A stretch of DNA of 64,000 bases from Limnanthes douglasii subsp. nivea (Eukaryota; Streptophyta; Magnoliopsida; Brassicales; Limnanthaceae): the NCBI GenBank assembly GCA_036936605.1, contig JAUPFV010000002.1:246347305-246411304 (forward strand), written 5' to 3'. The notes under the pieces were generated by a model. It was not told the DNA's origin. It searched no databases and worked only from the letters and a program-made list of their open reading frames with translations. A program made the translations under genes and the position numbers. Every line of letters begins with the position of its first letter. The stretch's first letter is position 1. Positions 50,314 through 63,283 of the stretch are shown here, one piece after another.

Positions 50314-50726
50314 TAATTTGAACAAATATTTGTCTAAAAACAATTTTTTTTTGACAAAATTAGTTATCACAAAAACTTTTTAGATTATTGCGACAAAAAT
50401 ATTGTCTCAATATTATCTATTTATAAAACATTCCTACTGCGATGAAGGTTTTTTTCTCAATAGTTAGTTCAGTTGCAACAAAACACTTTTTACGGCAAAC
50501 GTCTTTTTGTCGTTGTATACTATTTGTTACGAAAAAAATATAATTGTCGCTTTAAATAGATTTTGTGGCGTCAAAATTAAAATTTTGTCACATAAAACCT
50601 ACTGCGAGGGTGCTGTTGCAGCGAAATTCTTGCGACAAAATAATTATCACAACAATTTTGTTGAGAGAAAACATTAGTTTTTAAGACAAAAAATATTTGT
50701 CACTAAAACTACTTATTGTAGTAGTG
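50314..50726. mobile_element. CACTA end (unit 5)
   Basis: Duplicate of 20888-21300, border at 50726. Confidence 0.6.
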
Positions 50727-51503
50727 GGATCATCTAGTAAAGTACCTAAAAGTGTTAAAATGCATGTCTTTAAGCTTCGAAAAATAACCTACGAACATGA
50801 TCGAAGAGAGGAAAATTTTGTGGCAGATTCTTTTGCCACAAGTACATATTCTGAGTAACATCCGTGAATTATTACGGTTGACAATCCGTCAACTGATAAA
50901 AATTCAGAGCAGATAGTTGGGATTATTGATAAAGACTTTCAAGTAACTACTTGTGAAAATGAAGATTGAATGCCAGACATAATCAAATCTTTACAGAGTG
51001 ATGAGTTACCAATTGACAAGTCATTATCTAAAAAGTGTGTTTCGAATCTCATGGCTATATTATGTTGGGGGGTTGTCTTGTATAAGAAATCATTTAGTAG
51101 ACCTTTGCTCCGATGTCTAGGTAAAACTAAATCGCAGATGATATTATTAGAGCTTCATGATAGACGGATTTGCACATTGTGGGTATAAATCATTAATTAG
51201 AAGAGTATTTCTAGCAGGGTATTATTGGCCCACGATATCGTCTGACGCAAAAGAGTTGGATAAAAAGTGTGATACATGTTAATGATTTGCTAATATAATT
51301 CATAACCCTCAAAAGCATATTAGAGGCATTGTCATTTGAATTAGGGGTATTGACCTTGTGGGTCCTCTTCCAATGGCTTACGGGGGGATAGACAAAAATC
51401 GTGGCAATGGATTATTTTTCTGTATGGGTGGAGGACAAAGGCCAAGGATGTAATCAGATTTATTTGGGACATGTCGATGAAAACAACGCCATTTGGAACT
51501 AAA
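50727..51503 (+). pseudogene. Ty3/Gypsy RNase H-integrase fragment (unit 5)
   Basis: Duplicate of 21301-22078; least damaged part 50970-51188. Confidence 0.75.
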
Positions 51504-53292
51504 GTGTCCGTATTGTATCCTAATAATAAATCATATGTTCATATTTATCTTAATAATTTATGCATTCTCAATCTATTTTTTTTTCATTTCAATAATTTAA
51601 CCTAATAATAAATCATATGTTTTATAACTAAAAATAATAGTATTTTTCATCTATTTTATTTATCATTTCAATGATTTTTCTTAATAATAAACCATATATT
51701 TGTGATCATAGATAATAAATAGAGAGTCAATATTAATTGTATTTACTATAAGACTCTAATCATTATAAAATTACAAAACGATACAGATAATATCGAATAT
51801 TGTTTTATGATTTATTAGCACTAAGCTAAGTTAATAACATGAAATTCAAAGGTTTGATTAAATAAAAATAAGAGTATTTTTCATCATATGTTCTAAAATT
51901 ACAAAACCATACAAATAATTTACAATGTTGTTTCGCCATTTATTAAAACTATGTTAACTTAATAACATGAAATTCAGCCGTTTGATCAACTAAAGCATTT
52001 ATATATGTCTTTTCCTTTTGTTATTAGGGTTTTTCTTTTAAAGTTACATATTTAGGAGAGGTAACAAACCATTGATATTTCAAATTTATTATTTATTTTC
52101 TTGAATTGTGTATGCGATTGAAACATTTTTTGTTTTTGTAATAATCGATCCAAATTTGTACAAATTAAATATGAATTATTTTAGAAAAAAATCCACTTTA
52201 AGTATAAAACTTTTTTTTAATAAAAAAATTTAACAATTTTAAATCTATTACAGATATTTACATTTTTATTTTAATTAATTTGCAATTTTAAAAAAATTAA
52301 TATAAGGAATTAATACAAGTTTAGTTGTTGATTGAAATTATTTAATTAATAATTAATGAAATATTGAAAAAATTAGTATCAATTTTAGCTAAAATATATA
52401 ACAATTCTATTTGTAATATCTGTATTCGGTTTGGATTTTATTTTTAAAAATTAAAATAGTTTTAAAAATTAAAAAATAATAAACATAGTAAAAAGCATAC
52501 ATAATTAATTTGGTATCTATGTATTAAGATATTATTTAGATCTGTTAAGACCTATTCTCCACCAACTCATTAACTAAAAACGTTGATCATCGATAGCAAA
52601 TTACAAGATCAAGGTAAAACAATACTTTATATATTTTTCAATTATTTTATGATTTAATTGAAGTTATTTTTATCAAATATATATAGCCTTCACTTATCGT
52701 GGGTTATCAAAAGTTTATAGCTTTTTAAAATAAAACTGTTGTAATTCGTTATGTATGAAAATCGATATTATTCACTGTTATTTATTATGTGCCACAAGTG
52801 ATAGTTGTCAGAAATATAGTTATACTTAAAACTTTTTTTTTCTTGTACTTGTTATACTTTATGTCACATGAAGCTTACGAGCACACATATTTTTTATGTT
52901 CAAAATATTTACAAAAAACCACAATACATATAACAAAAATAGAAAAATAACTAAAACGTCGATGTCATGAATAGAAACCGTATGGTTATATGTATCCATC
53001 CAACAAGATAAGGTGACAATTAAATTTACAAGCAATGATAATATTGGTCTTATTTTTTAGACTTTTACCATCAGTTATTAGATTATCAAATCGGTTCAAT
53101 ATTTAAGAGATTTAATATGTAAAAAAACTTTATCACAAATAAAATTATCATTCGTTTATCTTTAATGCATTTAAACTCTATTTTTATTGGTATTTTACTT
53201 ATTTTCTCTAACTTGTTTGCATATCATTTATGGTTTGGTACAAAATCAAATCATTATATTATTTTTAATTTATTCATATTTCTGCTCCGTTC
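51504..53292. repeat. Block R2 (unit 5)
   Basis: Duplicate of 22079-23867. No gene. Confidence 0.75.
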
Positions 53293-53906
53293 ATATTTTT
53301 AATAAATTTTATAATATAAATAGATAAAAAATTGGAAAACGTTTAATGAAAACCGTTACTTTTGTTAAACTCGAATTAAACTATTATATTTTAAATTATA
53401 AAAAACGTTCAATTGTCTTAATATAAATTTTTTAATCTCTAAATTATAGTAAGTCAAGTTTTGTTAATTTTTGAATTTAAAATTATAATGCTAAACTATT
53501 TTATTGCGTTGACATCCATATCCATTATACCTTAATTCAACCAAAAGTATAGGATTAATTTTGAAGTTACTATAAACACAGCTATAAAAAAAACATAAAA
53601 CCATTCATACTTTTAAAAAGCTAACTATTTACCGTTACGATTTTATATTAAAAGGTAACTATTTACAGTTAATAAAATATAAAATCATTGAAATTAATAA
53701 TAATAAAACATAAAGTCATTCATCCGATAATAAAATATTTTGAAAAAGTTAACTATTTATAGTTACGGTTTACTAAGGAAAAATAATCGAAACCATATTT
53801 TCGGATATCATAGCATAAATAATGATTAATGAGTAAGAAGAATTTAAATGGTTTTCTTATTTGCTCATGATTTTATACCTAACAAAAAAATGAAACTAGT
53901 ATAACT
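53293..53906 (+). promoter_or_regulatory. Distal upstream region of copy 5, with 238-bp loss
   Basis: Same deletion as upstream of copy 2, with the junction at 53771/53772. Confidence 0.6.
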
Positions 53907-53939
53907 TTGACTTGTTACATAAACACTAGCATATAAATG
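53907..53939 (+). promoter_or_regulatory. Core promoter of copy 5: W-box and TATA
   Basis: TTGACT at 53907-53912 and TATAAATG at 53932-53939, 76 bp before the ATG. Confidence 0.6.
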
Positions 53940-54007
53940 TAAGACAAAGTTCATATCCTCCTCCGCATACATTTTGAATCAACCAAACAACGTATTACCA
54001 TACAATA

Positions 54008-54589
54008 ATGGTTAAACTCAGCATTATTTTATGTGTTCCTTTGATATTGTTAGTGATTTCAGATTATGGAACTGGAAGTGTTGAGGCAAGCGGAACGAAG
54101 AAAAACCACGCGTCGATGCAAAAAACTGAAGAGATATTGTTCCAATCAAATATGAGATTGCATGCACATATGATTTCTAATTCCAAACGCTTGGTTCCAC
54201 CGGGACCAAATCCAAGTCATCCTACTCTACCAGATATGATTTCCAATTCCAAACGCTTGGTTCCATCCGGACCAAATCCAAGTCATCCTACATTGCCGTA
54301 TATGATTTCCAATTCCAAACGCTTGGTTCCATCCGGACCAAATCCAAGTCATCCTACACTGCCTCATATGGTTTCCAATTCCAAACGCTTGGTTCCATCC
54401 GGACCAAATCCAAGTCATCCTACACTGTCGGATATGATTTCCAATTCCAAACGTTTGGTTCCATCCGGACCAAATCCGAGTCATCCTACACTGCCCGATA
54501 TGACTTCCAATTCTAAACGCATGATTCCATCTGGACCAAACCCAAGTCATCCTACACTGCCAAGTATGATTTCTAATTCCAAGCGATAG
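54008..54589 (+). CDS. CLE-like multi-peptide precursor, six repeats (copy 5)
   Basis: Precursor of 193 aa, identical to copy 2 except that repeat 5 keeps SHP where copy 2 has SHT. It shares VPPG in repeat 1, TLSD after repeat 4 and RMIPSG in repeat 6. This is the copy-2 gene in the second duplicate. Since the other repeats have Pro, the Thr in copy 2 is the derived state and arose after the 29.4-kb duplication. Confidence 0.85.
   Translation: MVKLSIILCVPLILLVISDYGTGSVEASGTKKNHASMQKTEEILFQSNMRLHAHMISNSKRLVPPGPNPSHPTLPDMISNSKRLVPSGPNPSHPTLPYMISNSKRLVPSGPNPSHPTLPHMVSNSKRLVPSGPNPSHPTLSDMISNSKRLVPSGPNPSHPTLPDMTSNSKRMIPSGPNPSHPTLPSMISNSKR
54170..54565 (+). repeat. Six 66-bp in-frame peptide repeats
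   Basis: Residues 55-186 of copy 5. Confidence 0.9.
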
Positions 54590-55125
54590 GTTCCATCTGG
54601 ACTAGATCATCCTGCGCCAAGTCATCATGGTAATCAAAGCGTGTTAAATAAATGTATTTTTGTAATGATATTTATACATTCAAATTTTATGTTATTTTAT
54701 TTCCATCTCGTTAATTTTATCTTTTCCAAATTATTATAAATCTTCAATTACCATATGCAAATATCATCACCTCTGGTAAAAAAAAGATGATTTACCGATA
54801 AATCCACGACCATTTATCTTATTACTATCTAATTGGTTTATTTCCATCCTGTAATGGTACAATCTCTCAACTTACATTATGGTACATTGATTTAAAGACT
54901 TCCCCAAGAAAAGCATGTGTCACCAACTCTTTCTCTAGTTCCTTCTTCATCATTCTCCAACATACATATTTAATTTGTTATCTTTAGCTTTATATACGTC
55001 AATTTTCAAAATATTATTCAGTATTATCGAAAACCTTAGAGTTTTGTGAATTAGAAACAACCCATACATAGGTAAAAAATATCATTCAGATAGACTTTGA
55101 ACAACTGAAAATTTAAAATAAATCT
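54590..55125. other. 3' flank of copy 5
   Basis: Duplicate of the flank at 25165-25700. Nothing further recognised. Confidence 0.6.
54647..54652 (+). terminator. Poly(A) signal of copy 5
   Basis: AATAAA, 58 nt after the stop. Confidence 0.5.
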
Positions 55126-56979
55126 ATGTGATTTATAACAACAAAATATATGTTTTACATAGTGTTTGCAATTCAAAAGTTTAAATAACCAAAACATTTA
55201 TATGTTTTTTTATAAAGAAGTTATAGAATGGTCAATAACAATGGAAAATCAAATATTTACCAACTTTGAGGGTGTGGAATTTTATTTATTTATTTTAAAT
55301 TGCAAGAAGTTGTAATGGATTGAAACACTTTGAGGGTGTAATGAATTGAGTTTATTTTTTTGTTTATGTATTTTATTTCAAATTTAAGTACACTTTTTTA
55401 AATTGGTAAAAGGCGTAACAGATTGAAACATTTTTTGTTTTGCTTTTTGTTATTACATACATTTTATAACTTCTATATGATCTAATTTTTACAAATTTAT
55501 TTTTTTATTAAACTCCTAGGTGCGAGTGCGAGTATAATTTTATGGGAAAAAAAGGAAAAACGAAAACTTGAACAGATCTAAAAAGATTCAAAAAACTTGG
55601 AGTCTTTATATCAAATAAGAACTAATAATAATGAATGTTACTTATTGAAATAGATTCCAAACCCTAATAATGCTTCCATATAAATATTTTTAGCTGAACA
55701 CGGGTAATAAAAAATGACATTATCCTTTTAGAATATATGTCTCCATTTAGCCAACTAATCACCAACTTTATTTGTCTATCTATAAACATGTTTAAATTAA
55801 ATCCAAGAAGTAACGTCACTAATATCTAATAGTTAATTCTTTTGAATCTATAACATTGACTAAAATTTCACAACATTGATCGCCACTTTGAAATGATACT
55901 CAATAATATCGACAACCAAAGACATAGAGTAACCAACTCGCAATAAAAAATTATAGCACGATATTCTGCCATAAATCATTTTCATTTCCTTTAAAATAAG
56001 TAAAGCAAACAACTATATCCTCATTCAAATCACGTATACTTCATCTAATAACAACTATGTGATTTATAATACCAAAATATATGTTTTAAATAATGTTTGC
56101 AATTCAAAAGTTTAATTAACCAAAACATTTATATGTTTTTTTTCTTTTGTTGTTAAAGCGGTAATCGAATGATTAATAACAATTGAAATTCACATATTTA
56201 GGAATTTTGAGGGTGTTGGAATATTTTTATTTTATTTCAAATTGGAAGAGGGTTTAATAGATTGAAACACTTTGGGGGTGTAATGGATTGAGCTTACTTT
56301 TTGTTATTATATATATTATTTTAAATTAAAGTATATTTTTTATATTAGAAAATGGTTTAATAGATTGAAACCGTTTTATTTTCGCTTTTTGTTATTACGT
56401 ACCTTTTATAAGTTCTATATAAACTCATTTTAATTTTTTTTTATTAAACTCCTTGGTGCGAGTGCGACTATAATTTTATTAATAAGAAAGGACAAAACGA
56501 AAACTTGAACAGATCTGAAAAGATTCAAAAAACTTGGAGTCTTTATATCAAATAAAACTCATAATAATGAATGTCACTTATCAAAAAATATTCCAAAACC
56601 TAATAATATTTCCATGTAAAGTTTTTAGCTCAACACTAGTAATAAAAAATGACATTATCCTCTTATAATTTATGTCTCCATTTAGCCAACCACTCACCAT
56701 CTTTATTTGTCTCTCTATATACATATTTAAATTTAATCCAAGATCTAAGATCACTAATATCCAATTGTTAATTCTTATGAATCCAAAACTTGGAATAAAA
56801 TTTCACAACATTAATCGCCACTTTAAAATCCTCCTCAATATTATCAACAACCAAAGTAACCAACTTGCAATAACAAATGCTAGCACAATATTTTGTCCAT
56901 AAATCATTTTCGTTTCATTTAAATTAAGTAAAACAAACAACTATATCCTCATTCGCATAACGTATACTTTATCCAACGG
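55126..56979. repeat. Modules a and b, complete (unit 6)
   Basis: Module a at 55126-56056 and module b at 56057-56979. Up to 56652 it matches 25701-27226; beyond that it continues normally. The 76-codon + frame at 56672-56902 is open only in this unit and is not called. Confidence 0.7.
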
Positions 56980-57121
56980 TACATTCGTCATTGCGACATG
57001 AACCATCAAACTAAGTTTCAAATGACTTTTAAGAGTTTAAATCCACCACATCTATTTACCTAATTATGACCAAAATACAAATAAAATGAAAATTAAGACA
57101 GTTAATCACCTTCATATTGTA

Positions 57122-57364
57122 TTAGGAATACAAAAGGTCATCACGTAAACAAATATAGTCCAAATTCTCATGTTGAGAGCTTTTGTAGCATACACATTTT
57201 GATGCAAGTTGAATTCTAATAAAATTAATTTGATCAATTTTTGCTAGTTTGCAATAGACAAACTTCCAAACCGAAAAGCAAAATTTATGAGGAACTATAA
57301 GTGTCCATATTGTATCATAATAATAAATCATATATTCATAAAAATATCCTAATAATTTATGCAT
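57122..57364 (-). pseudogene. zf-RVT fossil (unit 6)
   Basis: The most divergent version: KFCFSVWKFVYCKLAKID and HENLDYI replace the equivalents elsewhere, losing the His of DHI. This fits neutral drift in a unit that was not part of the recent duplication. Confidence 0.5.
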
Positions 57365-58985
57365 TTTCAGTCTATTGTTTTTGTCATTTCAATAATTGAA
57401 CCTAATAATAAATCATATGTTTATAACTAAAAATAATAGTCTTTTCCATCTATTTTATTTTTCATTTCAATGGTTTGTCTTAATAATAAACCATATATTT
57501 GTGATCAGAGATAATAAATAGAGAGTAAATATTAATTTTACATATTTCAATTTACTAAAAGACTCGTAATCATTATAAAATTACAAAACATACAAATAAT
57601 TCCGAATATAGTTTCATCATTTATAAAAACTAAGTTTACTTAATAGCATGAAATTCAAAGGTTTGATTAACTAAAACATGTGTATACGTTTTTATTTTTG
57701 TTGTTAGATTGTTAGTTTGTTGTTAGATTGTTAGTTACGTATTTAGGAGAGGTAACAAACCATTGATATTTCAAATATATTATTTATTTCCTCGAATTGT
57801 ATATGGATTGAAACATTTTTTGTTTTTGTTATAATTGATCCAAATTTGTACAAATTAGATATGAATTATTTTAGAAAAAAATCCTATTTGAGTTTAAAAC
57901 TTTTTTTTAATAAAAAAATTAACAATTTCAAATGTATTACAAATATTTACAGTTTTATTTTAATTATTTTGCAATTTTCACAAACTTAATATAAGGTATT
58001 AATACAAGTTTAGTTCTCGATTGAAATTATTTTATTAATAATTAATGAAAGATTGAAAAAAATATTATCAATTTTAGCTAAAATATATCAATTCTATTTT
58101 TAATATATGTATTCGGTTTGGATTTTTAAAAAAAATAAAAATCGTTATAAAATTAAAAAATAACATACATAGTAAAAAACATACATGATTAATTTGTTAC
58201 CTGTGTATTAAAATATTATTTAGATTTGCTAAGACCTATTCTCGACCAACTCATTAACTAAAAACGTTCTATCATCGATAGCAAATTACAAGATCAAGGT
58301 AAAACAATACTCTATATATATTTAAATTATTTTATAATTTAATTAAGTTATTTTTATCAAATATAGCATGTACTTATGGTGGGTTATCAAAATTTTATAG
58401 CTTTTTAAAATAAAACTGCTCTAATTCGTCACGTATAAACATTGATATTATTCACTGTTATTTATTATGTGCCACAAGTGATAGTTGTCCGAAATATAGT
58501 TATACTTAAAAAAAAATCTTGTACTTGTTATACTTTATGTCACATGAAGTCCAGGAGCACACATAATTCTTATGTACAAAATATGTTTAAAGAACCACAA
58601 CACATATAACAAAAATAAATAAAATAACTAAAAAATCAATGGTGTCGATGTCATGAATAGAAACCATATGGTTATATGTATCCATCCAACAAGATAAGGT
58701 GACAGTTAAATTTAAGAACAATTAAAATATTGGTATTATTTTTTAGACTTTTACCATGAGTTATTAGATTACTATAGTTAAATATATGAGAGATTTAATA
58801 TGTAAAAAAACTTTATCAAGAATAAATTATCATTTATTTATTTTTAATGCATTTAAACTGCATTTAAACTCTATTATTTATCGGTATTTTATTTATTTTC
58901 TCTAACTTGTTTGCATATCATTTATGGTTTGTCACCAAACCAAATCATTATATTGTTTTAAATCTATTCATATTTCTTCTCTGTT
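57301..58985. repeat. Block R1 without MULE (unit 6)
   Basis: A second independent empty site, AATTAAAATATTGGTATT near 58722. It shares the 19-bp doubling with units 2 and 5. Confidence 0.75.
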
Positions 58986-59298
58986 AATGTCGCATAATAT
59001 TTTTTAACTTCAAGTTCAATAAATTTGCAATGTCAATGTTTATTTGTAATATTTATCAATATATATTTATTATTAAAGATGATTGTTTTATGCTTAGATT
59101 TTAATTTTTATTATTTGAATTTACTATAAAACAAGTTATTTTATATTTTTTGTTATTTAAATTTTAGATATGTTTGTTTTAATATTAAAAAATTATCAAA
59201 TTACATATACTAATACAAATAATTTAGAACATTATTTAATGATTTTGTAAGATATTATATGATTTTAAAAAATCTATAGCAATTATAATACACAAATA
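58986..59298. other. AT-rich spacer
   Basis: Nothing recognised. Confidence 0.5.
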
Positions 59299-59704
59299 TA
59301 TGTTTGAAATAATGGTTTGCAATTTAAAAGTTTAATTAACCAAAACATTTATATGATTTTTCTTTTGTTGTAAAAGAGGTTTTTGAATGATCAATAACAA
59401 TGAAATTCACATATTTAGAAATTTTGAGGGTGTTGAATATTTTTATTTTATTTCAAATTGGAAGATGGTTTAATAGATTGAAAAATTTAGAGGGTGTAAT
59501 AGACCGAGCTTATTTTTTTTATGTAATTTATTTCAAATATAAGTACCTTTTTAAAAAAAAAATTGGAAAAGGGTGCAACAGATTGAAAAATGTTTATTTT
59601 TTGTTTTTGTTATTACGTACATTTATAATTTCTATATGAACTATTTGTTACAAATTTATTTTTTTATAAACCTCCTTGGTGGAGTGCGAGTATAATTTCA
59701 TTAG
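59299..59704. repeat. Partial module c (unit 6)
   Basis: Diverged copy; the frame at 59400-59639 is module sequence. Confidence 0.6.
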
Positions 59705-59868
59705 TTTTTATTATTACGTACAAATTTATTTATTTTTCATTTTAAATGTATAGTTTATTTTTTAAATCGTTATAAAATTAAATTCATAGTTTGTGTGGTA
59801 CGATTTTTCTTTTTTAATTAATTTTGATATTAACCATTTAATCTAAATTAATTATATAATAGAAACTA

Positions 59869-59872
<4 letters not shown>

Positions 59873-59904
<32 letters not shown>
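59873..59904. repeat. (AT)n microsatellite, 32 bp
   Basis: Sixteen AT units. Confidence 0.9.
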
Positions 59905-59908
<4 letters not shown>

Positions 59909-59943
59909 TATCAAATAAGCAATTTATTAATTGCGCATATTTA

Positions 59944-61708
59944 AAGTTTTAATTTAAGTATTTAATAAACTATTTAAAATATAACAATAGATTATTATTT
60001 CTTATATTTATATTAAATATCGATTTGTCGAACGATTAGTTTCAAATTAGTGGTGGAGCAAATAAGATATCCGATTTGCCCAATAGGATATCCGATATTC
60101 TAAAAAGTGTATATCATTTACCATTAATATTTTTTTAAACAAAATTTGATTATTTTATCTATAAATACCTCACCTACTTACTTAATCTTAGCTAATCACT
60201 CAAATAATATCTCACACAAATATCTAGTTCCTAAATCTCTCAAATCACAAATTTATTTCTACGTAATATCTAGTTCCAAAACCGTTTACACAAATATCTA
60301 GTTATTCAAACATTATGCTTCTATAAGTATAAATTTAATTGAATTTTTTTAAAACAATTAGAGATATGTTTATTGTAGATATCTAATAAATTTTTGAAAA
60401 TATATAATATTTGAAAATATCTAAAACTATCTACTAACAATTTTAAAATATATTGTAGATATCTAGTTACATGATTTGAACTTTTAATTTAATTATATAA
60501 TAAACTATTTAAAATATAAAAATTGGATTTTTTTTAGAGTTTTCGGTTATTTTATCTATAAATACCTTAGCTACAAACCTAATTTTTGCTCATCTCTCAA
60601 ACCATATCTCACACAAATATCTAGTTCTTAAATCTCTCAGATCACAAATATATTTTTACATAATATGTAGTTCCCAAATCTCTTCCAAGAATATCTAGTT
60701 ATTCAAGTAAAAATATAATTTAATTAAATTTTTTTAGAACAACTAAAGATATCACTTGAGAAATCTAATAAAATTTTGAAAATATATAGTATTTGAAACT
60801 ATCTAAATATCTTCTAATATTTTAAATATATATTAAAAATATCTTGTACAGAACTTTTAATTTAAATATATAATAAACTATTTAAAATACAAAACTTGCA
60901 TTATATTTTTTCTTAGTCTTTCGATTATTTAATCTATAAATATATTAAATATCTATTGGCCCAAAGTTTAGTTTCGAATTAGCCTACTAACTATAAATAT
61001 ATTAAAACCTTCCGATTATTTTATCTATAAATACCTCACCTACTAACTTACTCTTGTCTAATCTATCAAATAATATCTCACACAAATATCTAGTTACTAA
61101 ATCTCTCAATTCACAAATCTATTTCTACCTAATATCTAGTTACCAAATATTTTAAACAAATATATAGTTATTTAAATGTTTCTATATATATTAATTTAAT
61201 TGAATTTTTTTAAAACAAATGAAGATATTAATTGAGAAATCCAATAAAATTTTGAAAATATATAATATTTCAAAATATCTAAAAATCTTCAACCGATTTA
61301 AAAATATATTCTAAATATATAGTTAGAAGATTTGTACTTTTAAGTTAAATATATAAAATAAACTATTTAAAATATAAAAATTGGCTTAATTTTGTTTTCT
61401 TAATTTTTGGGATAATTTTATTTATAAATATTTTAAATATCGATTTTCTCAACGCTTGGTTTTGAATTAGCCCTTGGGAAAATAAGATATCTGATTTTGT
61501 CAAATAAGATACCCGATTTGCCAAAAAAGGATATCCAATTTAGCAATATATTTTTTTATGAAATTTTTCCGATATTTTATTTATAAATACCCTACCTATT
61601 AACCTAATCTTCACTCATCTCTCAAATCATATCTCACACACAAATATCTAGTTCCTAATTTTTTATAAAATTATACAATATATCTAATACACTATTTAAA
61701 ATATACAA
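59944..61708. repeat. ~550-bp promoter-like tandem repeat (unit 6)
   Basis: Same array. The third monomer has lost most of its GGATATC boxes (near 60980-61010) but keeps TATAAATACCTCACC. Confidence 0.65.
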
Positions 61709-62095
61709 GTCGGATTAGGCCTAGTTTCAAATTAGCCGCTTCTAGTTTAGGATATGTTCATCATTTTGGGTCAAATTGTATGTACTCAAAAGCCTAATCA
61801 ATTGGCTGATTTGTTTTTCAATTCAATTACCGTCCATTAGGACCGCCACAATTCGTATTTATATCGGCTAATAAAATACACGGATTTATTTCATGTCACC
61901 TAATGAAATATCGTGTTCTTTGTAATTTTTATAGTTGTAATGTATTTATATTTCAAATATCTTTTAAAATTACTAGTATTGTTATTATTTTTATTCCAAT
62001 GAAATAATTATTAAGATATCCCCTTGTTATTATTAATAAATTATAAATATTTATATATTTTAATAAACATATTTGTAAAATAAATATAAAAAAAA
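61709..62095. other. Unassigned spacer
   Basis: Equivalent to 8206-8593. No gene supported. Confidence 0.35.
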
Positions 62096-62508
62096 ATTAT
62101 TTTGAACAAATATTTGTCTAAAAACAATATTTTTGACAAAATTAGTTATCACAAAAACTTTTTAGATTATTGCGACAAAAATATTGTCTCAATATCATCT
62201 ATTTATAAAACATTCCTACTGCGATGAAGGTTTTTTTCTCAATAGTTAGTTCAGTTGCGACAAAACACTTTTTACGGCAAATGACTTTTTGTCGTTGCAT
62301 ACTATTTGTTACGAAAAAAATATAATTGTCGCTTTAAATAGATTTTGTGGCGTCAAAGTTAAAATTTTGTCACATAAAACCTACTGCGAGGGTGCTGTTG
62401 CAGCGAAATTATTGCGACAAAATAATTATCACAGCAATTTTGTTGAGAGAAAACATTAGTTTTTAACACAAAAAATATTTGTCACTAAAACTACTTATTG
62501 TAGTAGTG
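62096..62508. mobile_element. CACTA end (unit 6)
   Basis: Same terminus, border at 62508. Confidence 0.6.
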
Positions 62509-63283
62509 GGATCATCTAGTAAAGTACCTAAAAGTGTTAAAATACATGTCTTTAAGCTTCGAAAAATAAGTTACGAACATGTTCGAAGAGAGGAAAATTT
62601 TGTGGCAGATTCTTTTGCCACAAGTACATATTCTGAGTAACATCTGTGGATTATTACGGTTGACAATCCGTCAACTGATAAAAATTCAAAGCAGATAGTT
62701 GGGATTATTGATAAAGACTTTCAAGTAACTATTTGTGAAAATGAAGATTGAATGCAAGACATAATCAAATTTTTAGAGAGTGATGAGTTACCAATTGACA
62801 AGTCATTATCTAAAAAGTGTGTTTCGAATCTCATGGCTATATTATGTTGGGGGTTGTCTTGTATAAGAAATCATTTAGTAGACCTTTGCTCCGATGTCTA
62901 GGTAAAACTAAATCGCAGATGATATTATTAGAGCTTCATGATAGATGGATTTGCACATTGTGGGTATAAATCATTAATTAGAAGAGTATTTCTAGCAGGG
63001 TATTATTGGCCCACGATATCGTCTGACGCAAAAGAGTTGGTTAAAAAGTGCGATACATGTTAATGATTTGCTAATATAATTGATAAGCCTCAAAAGCATA
63101 TCAGAGGCATTGTCATTTGAATGAGGGGTATTGACCTTGTGGGTCCTCTTCCAATGGCTTACGGGGGATAGACAAAAATCGTGGCAATGGATTATTTTTC
63201 TGTATGGGTGGAGGACAAAGGCCAAGGATGTAATCAGATTTATTTGGGACATGTCGATGCAAACAACGCCATTTGGAACTAAA
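62509..63283 (+). pseudogene. Ty3/Gypsy RNase H-integrase fragment (unit 6)
   Basis: Same fragment with extra damage: one G is missing from each of two G-runs (near 62848 and 63165), which shifts the frame. The downstream frame 63131-63376 includes VIRFIW..., the residues after the first integrase motif. Confidence 0.75.

Larger units (their letters stand above)
27227..56652 (+). repeat. 29.4-kb tandem duplicate, second copy (complete)
   Basis: It contains copies 3, 4 and 5 and two full spacers. Differences I noticed from the first copy: the AT tract is 14 bp shorter at 48008, 24 bp are missing near 40150 (equivalent to 10682-10705), 6 bp are missing near 41370, a 4-bp ATTA is added near 38940, and AAATTCATA is doubled near 35655. 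Confidence 0.85.

Noticed and set aside
62992..63252. 86-codon minus-strand frame over the Gypsy fragment in unit 6
   Set aside because: The + strand carries recognisable integrase residues here. The minus frame is a shadow opened by small indels.
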